Origin: Dictyophora rubrovolvata
Taxonomy: Eukaryota; Basidiomycota; Agaricomycetes; Phallales; Phallaceae
Length of the DNA: 64,000 nt
Direction of reading: 5' to 3'
NCBI GenBank assembly: GCA_029959195.1
Contig: CP114122.1
Coordinates: 2,542,001 to 2,606,000, forward strand
A program made the translations under genes and the position numbers. The notes below the pieces were generated by a model, which ran no database searches, had not been told where the DNA came from, and worked only from the letters and a program-made list of their open reading frames with translations. This document shows, one piece after another, positions 1-12,823 of the stretch (its first letter is position 1; each line of letters opens with the position of its first letter).

Positions 1-479
1 GATAAGGGAGACTCGGATCGCAATGAAGGGCGGGAAGTCGACAGAGGCGAAGGGGGCGGTGTAGACTCTTCAAAGAAGGAAATCGTGTAAGCGATGCGAT
101 AGAGAACAATAGAGGACAGTGGGCCAACTCACGATATCCACACCCTTTCTGATAAACTGGTGAAGGCCAGGATGTGTGTGTCTCTTCTGTTTCTGTACGA
201 TGCCATCAATCAAACTGATTTAAACTTCGAAAGTAAATTGTCAGCCATACCTTCATCTGATAGAGGGGGTAATGGAATGGGTCTGAGTCTTGGCCCATGA
301 AGAATATTCGAGGGATATTCCTCTCTTAGTGAGAGAGGTGACGAGAGTGGCGCACGCAAAGTAGAGCCGGAAAGTGAAGAGAGAGTCACAAATGAACCTG
401 GTGGAGACGAGGTGTGGATTCTATTGGCACGGCTAGTAGGGAGCTTGAGAGCGTCGACGAAGATGGACATGCTGGACAT
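1..479 (-). CDS. Ser/Pro-rich hypothetical protein, 3'-partial at the left edge
   Basis: I do not recognise this gene. I chose the ATG at 479 (protein begins MSSMSIFVDALKLP) over an upstream in-frame Met at 647 because the stretch between looks like leader sequence. Three exons fit in phase: 479-251, 192-133 and 67 to beyond base 1, with donors gtatgg and gtgagt. The predicted protein is rich in Ser, Pro and Leu, with runs such as PIPLPPLSDE and STPPPSPLSTSRPS, and shows no membrane segment, so it is probably a disordered soluble or regulatory protein. The C-terminus lies outside the window. The exon model rests on splice consensus and phase only. Confidence 0.5.
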
Positions 480-3400
480 GTCGACGTCGTGAGATAAAAA
501 CGCAGTTGGTGAAAGGTGGTGTGTCAAGTTCACGGAGAGAGGGGGAACAAGAGATTCTTTATAAAGCTTGTTTCTGAGTGGGAAGGCAACCAATGTGACA
601 CTATTGATATCTTGGTTGCTATGCGCAGCGAGTAAGACAATAAGCAATTATCTCAAGAGAAAACAAAGAAGAAGGGCTGTCGATGGATGGGTTGAAAGGG
701 AGGAGCGGGGGGCAGTGGGGGTATAGCAGAGTGTCATGGCCTTTTATCTTGAGAATATATCTGTTTCAATGCTCATAAGTTTCCTTTCCAACCTAAGAGG
801 ATGTGGACAAAACGGCGCACCTAATAGCGCAAAAAGATGACTTGTTTTGAGACCCCTGATACTTGCTACTAATTTGATCCAACCTGGGATTACCCGATCC
901 GGAGTACCAACGATTCCAGATGTTTATTATTTCCCTTCTTCATCTTCAAACACTGTTTTTTTTTCTTGGTTGCTCTACGAATATCTAATATAGAAAAGGG
1001 CTCTGAATTTAGGTAGTAGGTAAAGAGGTTTTAGCTGAGATCTTCGAGAGAGGTTTGATAAGTCCAAGTCATAGGGGTCCCCTTGATCGTCGGCTAGAGG
1101 TAACTGAAAAATAAATATAGTCCTTATTTAGACGTTATTAGATGTTGTCGTTGTAAAACTATTTCGTCGTCAAATGAGGAGATTTAGTGCTGTGTTTGAG
1201 CTATTTCAAAATTCATCCAAAAAAGACTAGTATACAGTAAGTAAAACAACCGATTATTTTCTGAGATAATTGATTTCCACTTGAATAGTTGTAAATTTTT
1301 TGAATTATAAATTCTCAATTATGCATTCTGTGGACAGGATGATATTTTGTTTCAGGTGACAGGAACCCGGTGTGGTGGACCCTTCATTGGACAACATGCT
1401 TGCTGAAAAGCTCTTTTGATTGACCAAAGTGCATTGAGTTTTATGCCCAAGGTGCCTTGGCCGAAGTGTATTCTGAATAAATGGCTGTGGAGTCGAATCT
1501 CTATTTAAAATTGGTTGCATGTTTACACGGGTCATACGTACGCGTACGCATGCCGTACTTACCATGGGTCAGTGTGACTGTGGCTTCTTGGCTGAAGAGT
1601 AAAATGTCAGCTACACGCGTACTCTAACCACGATATTGAGAAGATCGTGTTCAATCGAAAGACGACAGCTAGAGCACCGCAATAGGGAACTTGAAAAAGG
1701 TATATAAAAGTTAAGCACAAAAATAAGCACAGGCGCGGAGCAGGTAAACATTGAAGTTGTTCACAAACGGGTCTCCTCCATATCAAGAAAACATGCGGCT
1801 CGCAGGACCAAATTTCCATTTTTTTCAGAAACTTTCCTTAGTGCTGCTCTCAACGTGCGTCGTACTTTAGTTGCACCGCCTCACAGCACCGGCGCTTGAG
1901 TATATAGTATATACACTCCGAACGGATCTTTGCCAGTGCCAAATCTTCTCACATAAATGAGCGTTTGAATTGTTGCATATCACTCAATACATCGAAGCGC
2001 ATTCCAGGCTGAAAATTCATATCCAGGAGAGTTGAAGACCTGTCATCTAAATTTATCCTTCCGAAGCGTCCCCCGACCGAGTCGACACCGCGATCTTTTC
2101 GATCTTGTGAAATTTGAGATACAGTTTACATGTTTCACAAAACTCGCGAATAACATTTACTAATTATGGTCTAATGATGATATTAAGTTCAGTTGATGAA
2201 GTTAGAGCCATATGGCTGAGTCCAAATACATGTCAATACTCAAGAACATGTACGATAGCTTAGACTTCTCTTTATCCCGAGACTTGACCCACAGGATCTC
2301 CCAGCTTTCAAAAGCTTGAAATAGCTCTCCGCTTAAATCTCGTAGGAAGAGACATGGCTGCAGAAGAATTCTATCGTCTGCTGTGGCGGGTCTGTGGCAA
2401 ACGGGCAGTGGCATCTCAAGAATCAAGATAAATGATGGGAAAAATCACTGAAGCACGGCATCGTCCGCAGGATAAGATAGAGATCAATATGGTTGGCACA
2501 AGATGCAAGTTCGAGATTAAGTTTTATGGCGGGTGTTCTAACGGAAAATATAATATTGGGTATTTAAGCCACTAATACCCAAAACTTGAATTGATTCAGA
2601 CCTAAAGGATAATCGTGATCGAGCAAACTTTGCCGAAGGTCAAGCCACGAACTTATTGACGCTCCATCGGTACCCTAAAGGTAATGGATAACGGGTCGGC
2701 TGTGCAGACAAATAATAAGGCTGTGATGTCGCTGCCATTGTTTGGTCACGGATTTACTAGACAAACGATTGAGAGAGAAATAATGGCCGAGCCACTCGGA
2801 ATTGAAACTTCCCCCCTAAAAATCGAAGTATTGACGTAGCCTTTGTTTTTCAAATTGGTTTTTGAATGTAATCCCAGATAAGTTCAAAAAAAGGAGTCCG
2901 TCAGAATTGGAATGTACGATAATACTGTTTAGTTCCTGATTGATCAGTAGTCTTTCCAGACGTTTAAAAATACATATACATATGTTGGTAAAATGATCAT
3001 GGTGTATCAAACCTTAGTTTCTGTGCCTGACATAGATACGTATTGAAATTCGATTCAGATTAGGTTTATATTATTTATCGTCCTGTTAAAAATACCCAGT
3101 GAGTGCCAACAGTCCTTGGATTTTTACTCGAGTGATGCGAAGGCGTCAGGAGATTGACACCACTGTTCAATAATTTCGTCAGAGTTTTCTTTTTTTATCT
3201 GTCGTGATGGTATCTCTCCGAACAAATAACTCTAAATGGTCCGGGGTTCCTGGAAAATCTGCGAACCACATGATTAACAGAATACCAATTTAAATGGTAT
3301 GGCAGATTTGGAATACTAAGTGAATTGTGAGCCCCGTATTCCCCTTATAGACAAATCTCATGTTCTCATTCAAGGATACCTACATACCTTGAAACGAACT

Positions 3401-5294
3401 TTCTTTCTCGGAGAACGGTAGCATCTAAGGATCTAGAACTCAAAAAATGAAAGAAGTGACTGTGCAGCGGACACCGGTAGTTTCGGAAACGCTGATATTT
3501 TTCAATTCTCTTATCTATCGACTTCAAGCAACGCACTTGTGATAATGGTTTAGTGACATGATGAAATGTATGGCCGCGAAGACATGCCCGAGTCGGAGTC
3601 CGACTTGGGCATGGGCGCTTGCTTTGGTAACCAACCACGTGACGAAGAAAAGCGACGCAGGGCGAGGAACCAATCCGAGTCATCTTCAACACAGTCCTCA
3701 TCTCGGGAGTCGGGGCTGAACAATTAAATTTACGATGACTTGTACAACGTTTACATGGCATCTCTATATGATATACTATTACAAACGTAGTTTATCGCGT
3801 CCGCTATCAAATAGCAGTATGTGCTCAGGAAGTCGCTGACATCACAGGTTTTGAGGAATCACAAAAGCAAAAATGTGAGTATTTCTCTCAGACTGAGACC
3901 AGTTCACTCTGTTTAATTGTTTCTTTCATCATCCGTCCTTTCAAGGAATGAGAATAACAAAGCACCGGAACGCATACGGCGTCTATTATGCACTTCTAGA
4001 TTCACATAGCTACCTCATACTGGTTGCCCATCTGTCATGGAGTGGTTCTGACACTTAACTATATATCCTCAGTTCTGTTTGCACGGAAATCCGGACATAT
4101 GCTGGAACCCGAAGATCGTTCTCATGTTTCCCATGTGTTCCCAGACCGGTGAAACTCGCCGAACTGTTCTCAAATCTTCGCACTGGCATATGTATTGATG
4201 AAAAATGCAAACCTTCTCATCATCCACTGATCATGAGGGTGACGGGTGACAGAAACCCATGAGAATCAAGGTACATTTACTCCTCTGGCTTTGGCACTAA
4301 TTGCCTGATAGTATCCATATGATACAGCACACACGCATGCTTATTGATTTGATTCAAAGACACCTTGTTTGCAAATTACTCTATGGATAGATCCGGCTGC
4401 TTACCCGTTTTCTACCTGCATAGGCGGATGACGTTCGATCTACACACCTGGAAGATGGTTCGCTGATCAAGAGTTTCCGATCAGCGGTTCATGGCTGTGA
4501 ATGATCAACTCAAGGCAAGGCAAGGCATTCTCTGTTGATTATGCATGACGCAGATTCTTCGCTAACGAAGCTCCAACAGCCATTCTCATCACATCCAGGA
4601 CAGATGGCCACATTGTGACGTGTCTAGTGGGACAATAGTGGATGACGACCTCATTTCAAAAGTCGTCTAGGATTTTTCATTACCATGTTTGGTCACTGCC
4701 GTTTTCATTGCTACAACGATATACTCATTAATTAACTGTTCATAGACTTGTACCTCTTCATCGCTCAAGATTGCTCGCTGCCATTATCTAAGTATCCCAG
4801 CGCTGTGTGCGCGCATGGCCGAATGAATGGACAACAACATCGAACGAAATCTATATTCAAAGCATAACAAGAAGTGTACAGCAATCTCGAAAGCAGAAGG
4901 CGACAATTTAGCAAATAAGTTATACAAAGGTACTCGATTACTATAGTAGTCCGTGCGTAAGGGAAAGAAAAAAGTCCGACATCGGATATTAAGAACTGAA
5001 ATATTGTAATGTCCCACTCATTCTATTTGCGGAAGTGGTGTTAACTGAATAGTGGATAGGTTGACGGGGTGCGTCGTTCCATTCATAAGAACGTGGGGCG
5101 GGAGAATACGTCCCTGCGTTCCTTCGTTCTGGAACGTCAGTGTTATCTTGTTCTGATAATCTGGAGACTGGCTGGCCAAATCGTGCGGTGCAATATTGTT
5201 GAACCCGATCGCATGAAAGGAGCTGAGGGGGTGCAATGAATAGGGGCGACCAAGGATGACAAAGGACCGACGACAACGACGACGAGGGGTAGAC
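480..5294. other. Long stretch without a supportable gene
   Basis: Open frames here are short (under about 130 codons), lack recognisable motifs and often overlap on both strands. I see no transposase, tRNA or repeat array. The sequence is AT-rich with scattered homopolymers. The first few hundred bases above 479 should contain the promoter of the leftmost gene. Confidence 0.5.
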
Positions 5295-5905
5295 TTAGTC
5301 AGGACTTGTCAGCGGAACATCTCCGCCGTCGAACAGCTCCAAATTATCCAGGTAGGTTTCAATATCTTGAATTTGGTTCAGCCTCCTAATCAGCCTCCTC
5401 TTTCTTACAGTCCTCAATAGTTGACCGGGGTCTGTGGCTCTACGGGGTCTTGAAGCTGAAGGAATGTCAGGTTGGTCATCAAAAGGAAAACGGAGAAAGA
5501 CTTGCTTGGTCCAGACTTCTTCCCAGCACGGCCTTCTGGTGATAGTCTGTCTTGTTGAGGCCCGCCGCGCAATGATGGTCTTGGGCTCAACAGGTAGATG
5601 GTTAACGACGGCGGTGTTGGAGGAGGGGTCGGTAAATACGGAAAAGGTACTGCAGTATCAGCAGCATGCAATGGGATGAAATCTTCAACAATAGGAAGCG
5701 GAATGGAGACGATACGGGGTGCGTTTAATAGAGAGAAACCGTAGTTGTAGTTGTTGACGTCGTTCGTCGAAGGAGTTGCTGTCGTTCCGAACAGGGAAGA
5801 CACCGAAAGTGCATCATCTAAAGCCCAAACAACGTCGGTGTCATCGAAAAAATTGACGTGGTTGTCAAGCGAATTAGACGATAAATGGGTGTAATTGGCA
5901 TTCAT
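5295..5905 (-). CDS. Hypothetical protein, frame partly unresolved
   Basis: I do not recognise this gene. The ATG at 5905 opens MNANYTHLSSNSLDN, followed by an acidic and then a Pro-rich stretch (PYLPTPPPTPPS); this frame stays open to 5414. A second minus-strand frame is also open from about 5650 to a TAA at 5295 and looks equally coding: it contains VFLRFPFDDQPDIP, a basic helix RTVRKRRLIRRLNQI and an acidic tail ending LTSPD. A splice between the two frames is likely, but no donor/acceptor pair in the right phase was clear. A basic helix after an acidic Pro-rich region is suggestive of a small regulator, but that is a guess. Confidence 0.4.
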
Positions 5906-7171
5906 TTCTCTTCCTGAACGGTTGACGTACGTGGTGGAAGAGTTGTTGAGACCGCAGACGCGGACAAGGTACGAGATATTAGGAAAGAAATATGGAGCAA
6001 TTTATATAGAGAAAAAAAGGCAGTCGACAGCAAAAACGAAACGAAGAGAAAAAAAGTTCGTTGGAGAGAGACAGCTGACAAGTATAATATAGTGGTTCAA
6101 CAATCGGGTTCCCTATGGGGGTAAAGAGAGACCCCGGATAGTAGGCGGTGGGGACCCGCGACAGTCCCTCCTTCCTTTGTTCCGGTGCCAATATTACTTG
6201 AGCCAATTTATCCTTTTCTCACCCTAAATTGCACCTTTTCCTACATAACTCACTGTCTATATTTCGACCATTAGTCTCCTCTGTTGCCATTGGCCGACGA
6301 CTGGGAACCGACCCTATTCATTGGTTGGTTGAATCCCCCCCCCACGTCTCCCTTTTGTTTGCTCAGATCCCTGATCTTAATTCCAGCCAGACACAAAGAA
6401 CACCAATTAAAACTTGCCTTTCGCAACAAATGAAAAACTGCAAACAGATGCGAAGACCGTCGGCGAGGCCGGAGTTCGGCCCTGTATACATAGCTTGTAT
6501 GGTGACCTCTGTCATTGGCTTACGCGTCTGTATACTAAATCCGATGCCACAAACAAACATAGTTCCAAATTCAAAAAACTTGGCAAAAAAAAAAATATGT
6601 CCTAGTTGTGGTTGCTACCCGAACATATTTATCCATTATTCAGTGCTAATGAGGGGAAGACTCGGGAGGTAATATCTCCGGAATTTGTTTTGAACAGGCC
6701 GCCAGGCGATGATGATTGGCTCTTTTCCCTTTCCAACGGCCCCCGAGTAATACATAACCATAGTTGGAATTTGAATCTCCAATGACATTAGTGCGCCCGC
6801 TTGTTACCAGTGCTGCTGCCGCAATTAAACTCGGAACACGCGGGACATTGTCACGCTAACTCCCAAAACCGATCTTTCGACAAAATTCAACGAGGACAAA
6901 AAAACGTCGCTCTAACGGAACTTTCGGGACGTCACTCACAATCAGCGGAGATTTGGGACTGTTACTAGGCAATTTATCTTTCAGCTTCTCCAAAGAAATG
7001 AGATCATTTCGAAGTTGAGAAGCATCGTGGCAAGTTATTGCTATACATTTCCTCTCCACCCCCACATTCAACGATTCTTCTTTCGGAACACTATTTCTAA
7101 GTATATCTACATATCTACAGGTATACGCCAAGGCGGAAATAATATCTTCGAGGGAGGTTTTCTAGGCGTGC
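5906..7171. other. Intergenic, nothing supportable
   Basis: This stretch separates the orphan at 5.3-5.9 kb from the 3' end of the aldo/keto reductase gene. Open frames are short and without motifs. The last few hundred bases should be the 3' UTR and terminator of the reductase. Confidence 0.5.
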
Positions 7172-8595
7172 TTACTTGGCATGGGGGAATTCGAGATCAC
7201 CCCAACCGGTCCATCCAGGCTGGCAAACTCGGAATGAATGCGTCTCATGTAAGGCATCCAGTTTTTTCACCTCTTCGTCCGTTAGCTCCACGAGTTTCAT
7301 GTTACCTATCAAAGCACAAAAACATAATCATTTTTTGTCCCTCATCACATCTCCTTTTAATGACTTACTGATAATCCTGCTTTCAGTTACAGACTTGGCC
7401 AACACTAAAAGCGCTATTTCAGACAACCAGTTATCCTGAAAAAAGTTTTTTTTTTATCTCACCAGTTACACCGGGTTTGTTAGCTTGAAGAGAGATAAGG
7501 ATGTTAGCTGGTGTAACTTCATATTTAACGGCCAATTCTTTCACTAGAGGGTTTTCGTGCAACTTTGAGCCGTTGGATCCTAACGGAGAATATGCCGTGA
7601 CTTTGAGTCCATTCGCCAGAGAGTCCGCAACGATCTGGCTGCTATCAACTCCACTAGAGAAGGACCAAAAATTAAAAGTTCTGTCCCAGGAAACATAAAA
7701 GAGTCCGTACGGATGCATCTCAATTTGGTTGACAGCTGGAGCGATGGTGGAATTTTCTACTAGGCGGGTGAGAATTTTGCCATACACATTTGATACGCCT
7801 ATGTCGCATCAGCATAAGACAGTTCAGCCTCTGGAAAAACTTGTACAGGTTTTACCTATAACCTTGACAAGTTCCGGATGGGCTTGATGTATCTCCTCCA
7901 TTTTCTTCCAAGTATCCAGCCAATCTAACGATTTGTTGGCTCCAGCTGTATCGCAGTATTAGACGCCATATGGCTATCCTTAAAAATACAAATAACACAC
8001 CATGTCCTGGGTTCATCGGCGCCGGCTGCAATTATGTTAAGACATTGAAGATCATACCCAAATGCTTTTCATAAATTAACACTAACCCAGTGCATCAGCC
8101 CTGACAACGTCATCAGATCAGTACATAACAACAGATTTCCAAAAGAAAATCAAACCCCGTACACAAATCCAAGTACTCGGTCTGCAAATACCGCAGCGAA
8201 CTTTGAAGAGACTCCCAAGGTTCGTGGTGCCTATCGTTCGGCAATTTAGTAGTTAAAAAAATATCTTCGCGTTTAAGGCCGGTGGCCTTCAATCCGGCGT
8301 GAAGGCCATCTCCAACTTCCTTCTCGTTATCTGTACGCTCATCAATATACAGATTCTCGCGATGAATTGAAACCAAGGCTTTGACTTACAATATGCCGCG
8401 GCAGTATCGATTGAACGATAACCGGCCTAATCATAATATTCAATGTTCGGGTAATAAATAGAAAGCTTAAAACCTTACTTTGATGGCTATCTCAACAGCC
8501 TTTTCAACTTCACCCGGTTCCGATTTCCAAGTACCTAATCCCAAGACAGGCATCAAAGCACCTGTGTTCAAAGTCACGTATTCTGCGATAGGCAT
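7172..8595 (-). CDS. Aldo/keto reductase, NADPH-dependent
   Basis: This is a member of the aldo/keto reductase superfamily, which reduces aldehydes and ketones with NAD(P)H in a TIM barrel and is usually cytosolic. The ATG at 8595 gives MPIAEYVTLNTGALMPVLGLGTW, the standard N-terminus. The catalytic tetrad is visible in separate exons: Asp and Tyr in GYRSIDTAAAY (about 8385-8425), Lys in LTTKL (about 8260) and His in LMHWP (about 8050-8100). The substrate-pocket motif PAVNQIEMHPY lies near 7700-7740, and VTAYSPLGS follows. The last exons read LAKSVTESRIIS and NMKLVELTDEEVKKLDAL, ending in GDLEFPHAK and a TAA at 7172-7174. At least six short introns interrupt the gene. All key residues seem intact, so it is probably functional. 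The exact substrate cannot be told from sequence. Confidence 0.9.
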
Positions 8596-9775
8596 TGTAC
8601 TGCGATGGTAAAAGGATGGTAATATGACGAGGAGCTTTCTTGATACAGGTTTCTTGTATACAAAAATCGTCCGAGTGATAAAACAGACCATTGCAATTGT
8701 TTATATATTATATATCAATTACGTGTCCATGACATTTATTTCACACACACGGATGACGAGCATATTCTTCCGAAGCTGAACACAGTTTTCCGTAAGTTGG
8801 CCAATTGGATTTTATCAAGGCATGGATAGCTCTTCTTTTTCCCTTAGACGGCTGGGAAGTCATGTGGCACAATCTTAGCTGTTGAGTCTTATCAAATGTA
8901 ACACTGTTGTCTTGAAATGGGAATGAAAATCCTCTTGCCGAATGTGGCGGCAGCTACTAGGGTTTTGTTATTGTCATTGTCAGGTGATCAGCTCCGCGAT
9001 CGAATTGGCACTGATAGGTTGGAAATCTTTATCAGCAGTGACGATGATCAACGTTAAACATCCGGCGGTGTAACGAAAGCCTAACAATCCCAGCGAACGG
9101 GCAAATATCCTGATATTTCGATCAACAAACCTAGACTATGATAATGACCTAGGTGCAATAATCCAACAATACTATCAAAGAAGTCATTACTGATTTGGCA
9201 CCCCTGCTCTGTATAACCAAACAAGTTGCGCCAACTGCTTGGGGTTCCAAAGCAGTGCTGAAATCTAGAGTGATTAGACACACCTCTCCCATGTGGCGAG
9301 GGCGGAGAGGCCAACAAACGTCGTTTAGCTCAAAATAGCGATTTGACAGCTTCAGAAGATATGACCATGTACGTCATCGGACAGGACATCTCCGGTCACC
9401 AGACCCGTTTCGTTCCGTCAAATAATCATTAGCTCTCTCCTTTCAAAAAATTGGGATCCATCAATGATTTTGTGGACAAGAAATGGGTTATGCCTTAACG
9501 AAGTGAAAATATATCGAAGGTTATCGGACCGCAACATGAAATGGACAAATATATGCATCTCAACATATGTAATATTCAGCAATTATTACGAGGGAATGCA
9601 GTGGCAAATTAACCCAACGATGGTGAAATTGTTAGTCATCAATTAATGGAAGAGGTATAGTTTTAAGATGGGGGGCATTTAGCAGGGAAGGGGAAGGCTT
9701 GTAGGGGCCTGAGTGAGAGCTTTCGTCTTTGGTACGTGAATTTAGTGCTCACTGCTTCCGAGGACTCATAAAGAA
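8596..9775. other. Intergenic, reductase promoter side
   Basis: This is the 5' side of the aldo/keto reductase. A TATA-like AT stretch (ttatatattatatatc) lies at about 8701-8717, roughly 105-120 bases upstream of its ATG. No other gene can be supported here. Confidence 0.4.
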
Positions 9776-10006
9776 TCACATACGCTGCATTTCGTATTTA
9801 ACGTCCTGGAGCAGAAGAGAGTCATAGGAGAGAGTTGGAGGTGCTGCTTCCCTGACCACCAGCGTGAATGGTTTAGAATGGGCTTCAGCTGCATCTGGAT
9901 TTGACCCCTGCAGTATGGTGATGAGCCTGGAGTCAATCTCCGGGATACGCTCTTGAACAATGAGAAGAACCAACTGCAGACGTTGTAAGCGTTGAGAAGA
10001 GTTCAT
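9776..10006 (-). CDS. Small helical hypothetical protein
   Basis: I do not recognise this gene. The ATG at 10006 gives a 76-residue protein starting MNSSQRLQRLQLVLLIVQ and ending YEMQRM. The N-terminal 35 residues look like an amphipathic helix rich in Leu, Gln and Arg, followed by a more polar part. An in-frame Met at 10084 would add 26 residues of poor-looking sequence. It could be a real small protein or a chance frame; nothing next to it helps decide. Confidence 0.35.
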   Translation of the reverse strand: MNSSQRLQRLQLVLLIVQERIPEIDSRLITILQGSNPDAAEAHSKPFTLVVREAAPPTLSYDSLLLQDVKYEMQRM

Positions 10007-10965
10007 AACAAGTGATTTCGAGAGAGAGGTAAAAAAGGTTAAAGTGGCGAAGGGAGTAGGGCGAAAATTGCAAGATATGCCCACAGAGCTAAGGAAAAAT
10101 ATGAGATAAACTACAATACCCTATTTAAAGGTGAAAGAGGTAAAATAACCTGGAGGCCTAACGCTAATGGCAAGGTTTTTAATTAGATGATCCCAAAAGA
10201 GCGCGGTAATCAAGGTTTCGACACCCGATGGCTGCGCGCGCGACTAGAGGCCTACCCTCAGCTCGTGCAAGTGATTCACGTGAACTTTATAAGGGGCCTA
10301 GACACGAATGTTTATTTGAGCTTCTATGTCAGTCTTACGTATGTATGATGGTTGAATATTAATGAGGCAAACATGGCAGGTTGACTCGGAGACTGTCGAG
10401 TGCCCTTCATTGCACGAGTCAGGGCTGCCTCCAGCGCGACTTTGAGATATGAACCTCGAGAACGGCCAGGGAAGTGCTGGATACTATACTTTCTGTTAGC
10501 GACACCCTGTTATTTTCCTAACTCATCTGTCAATCCATTATATTGATTTGCACGGGTTCTGAATGTAGTTACCTTACCGGATGGACTCATCAGTGATCTT
10601 GGTTTTATCTCTGGAAGACGAGGTGGGTATTTTGATAGATCGAAAAATCGCTCTTCGGTCAATCCTGGTCACGGACAAGAGAAGCATGCTGGAGCCAGAG
10701 TTACCAATTCGAAAAATATTTAACAGATGAGATATCTGTCAAGCTGTTGAATCCGGATTATGCCCGTCGACAGCTTCGGCTTCCGATGCCGAGTTTGGAA
10801 CGCCGCCGAATGACATAAACCACGCTTTGAGCCAGCGAATCACCAACAAACAAAACGACTGGTCAGACAATACGTCCGATGATATTCCCCCGACGTATCT
10901 TTATATCATATCATTCTCTCTAAGATCTTTTGGACTATCTTTATTTCTGTATATCAGTATTGATA
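10007..10965. other. Intergenic, gluconokinase promoter side
   Basis: No gene can be supported. The right end is the upstream region of the gluconokinase gene, with pyrimidine-rich sequence (attctctctaag) about 50 bases before its ATG. Confidence 0.4.
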
Positions 10966-11662
10966 ATGAATGCAGAAGGAGAACCATTTCCTCCAGCTTT
11001 CATCCTCGTCATGGTCAGCCGTCTGTGCTTCTTCATCAATAACACTGGGTCTATAAAGTACTAATCAGAAATAATATCGTAAGGGTGTCTCTGGAAGTGG
11101 TAAATCCACACTAGGCAAAGCTCTGGCTGATGAGCTGAATATACCATTTTACGATGCTGACGATCTGCATCCGAAGCACAATATTGAGAAGATGTCGCGG
11201 GGCGAACCACTGACGGACGAAGACCGCGAACCATGGCTCGAACTTGTACGAAAAACTGTAGAACAAGCCTGTGTCGAACAAGGGGCTGAAGATCCTAGTA
11301 AACCACTAAGGGGCGTCGTAGTAGGATGTTCCGCGCTCAAGCGTCATTATCGAGAAATCTTACGTGGAACCCATCAGCCTAAATCAGTTCCAGAGCCTTT
11401 TCATCCTCCTCATGCCACGCATTTGCCAACTTATACCGTTTTCATCTCTGGATCGCGACAGACATTGGAAGATAGGATGTCCACTCGTAAAGGTCATTTT
11501 ATGAAAGTTGCCATGTTGGATAGTCAGCTTCGGACTCTGGAAAGCCCGGAAGGAGAAGAGGGAGTTGTTACCGTTCGATTAGAAGATTCTACGGAGGAAC
11601 AAATTCGTGGTGCAAAGCAAGGACTTGTAGAATTGATCAAGAAGACTAAAGCGGAAACTTGA
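10966..11662 (+). CDS. Gluconokinase (P-loop carbohydrate kinase)
   Basis: This enzyme phosphorylates D-gluconate with ATP to 6-phosphogluconate, feeding the pentose phosphate pathway in the cytosol. Two exons fit in phase: 10966-11013 and 11084-11662, giving 208 residues, close to the usual fungal length of about 180-220. The start MNAEGEPFPPAFILVM joins across the intron to the Walker A motif GVSGSGKST (residues 17-25). Then come family-typical FYDADDLHPKHNIEKMSRG, LTDEDREPWL, VVGCSALKRHYREILRG and ISGSRQTLEDRMSTRKGHFMK. All signature segments are present, so it should be active. The donor gtcagc is slightly unusual, but the intron has a ctaatc branch site and an aag acceptor. Confidence 0.9.
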
Positions 11663-12823
11663 TGTTGATGTATAGTTCGTCTTTTGAAACTCCTATCTCA
11701 ATTGCTGGTAATACAACGAAGTCGCCGGAGCTTGAATCGTCCGATCAGTTATCCATCGAATACTTCTAACCAGGTCTTAACCTCGAGCTAGGGCGTTGAT
11801 GGTTGTACATAAAGGACTTATCGATGATCGATAACTTCTTTCCCCATTATGCTGTCGATCATGCAATAAGAGGAAGTATCAAGAACCTAAAATATTTGGC
11901 TAACTCCAACCGTCAATAATGGAACTTCTCGTTCGTCTTAACTGTTAACTTTCATTAACCGCATCTTATGGCATTTCCCACCACATATCAATACATCACA
12001 TTCAAGATAAGTATAAGTCTCATTTTCTACTCTCCGAACCCCCCACGTGTGAGAGGCTTATTATTGTTCGTTTGGAGAGCCCCAGTGATGGTGGCGCTGG
12101 TAACCTGTTCATTGGTTTTATTAATTAGGAAATGCTTCGCGAGCTAAGAGGTTTTGAACAGGATGTATAATTTACTTGGTTCGACGTGAGAATTGATTCC
12201 AGGTCTTCCGCGAAACGTTCAGTAGTGATTCATATACAGTCAGTCGGACATCGATTATAAACAAGAAAAACAGGAATTTTACGAGGAGAATTCAGAGTTC
12301 AAAGAACAGTTGACAGGGAGGTAGAAGAAGGCGACGAGCTCCATTCGCAGTGCAGGTGCACAGAGAGGAGTTCAGGAAAAATATCGGTAACAAGAGTATC
12401 GGAAATGAAGTGCCTCCGCCATTAAAAGTTAGGGGCAAAAGATGAAAACTAACTCGGAGTACATTAAGGAAACAATTAGCTTGTTCTGCCGGCCGCTTGG
12501 AGAGTTCATGGATGTCATTAAGAAACAATGGACAATGTTAATGAACTTCGACAGGTTTTTTAGCTTCGGCCATGCCGAAAACACGAGTATGGTTCGTAGT
12601 ACTACTTAGGAGTTCACATCCTTTCAATCCAGAGGTTGCTCTTGAGAGCTAGGTTGTAGTTGTTAAGGTAGTGGATATCCCGTTTATAGGGTATGTATGT
12701 ATATCGTAATAGGCATGCTACACAGCGAGTACAGAGTACAGAGTAATCTAGAGGATAGTAAATGTAAATTGGCGGTAGTAGTCGAATGTCCATTAACTGG
12801 AATGAAAGCTCCTACTCTTTTCG
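11663..12823. other. Intergenic between convergent genes
   Basis: This lies between the 3' ends of the gluconokinase (plus strand) and the membrane protein (minus strand), so it should hold two terminator regions. Open frames are short and carry no motif. Confidence 0.45.
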
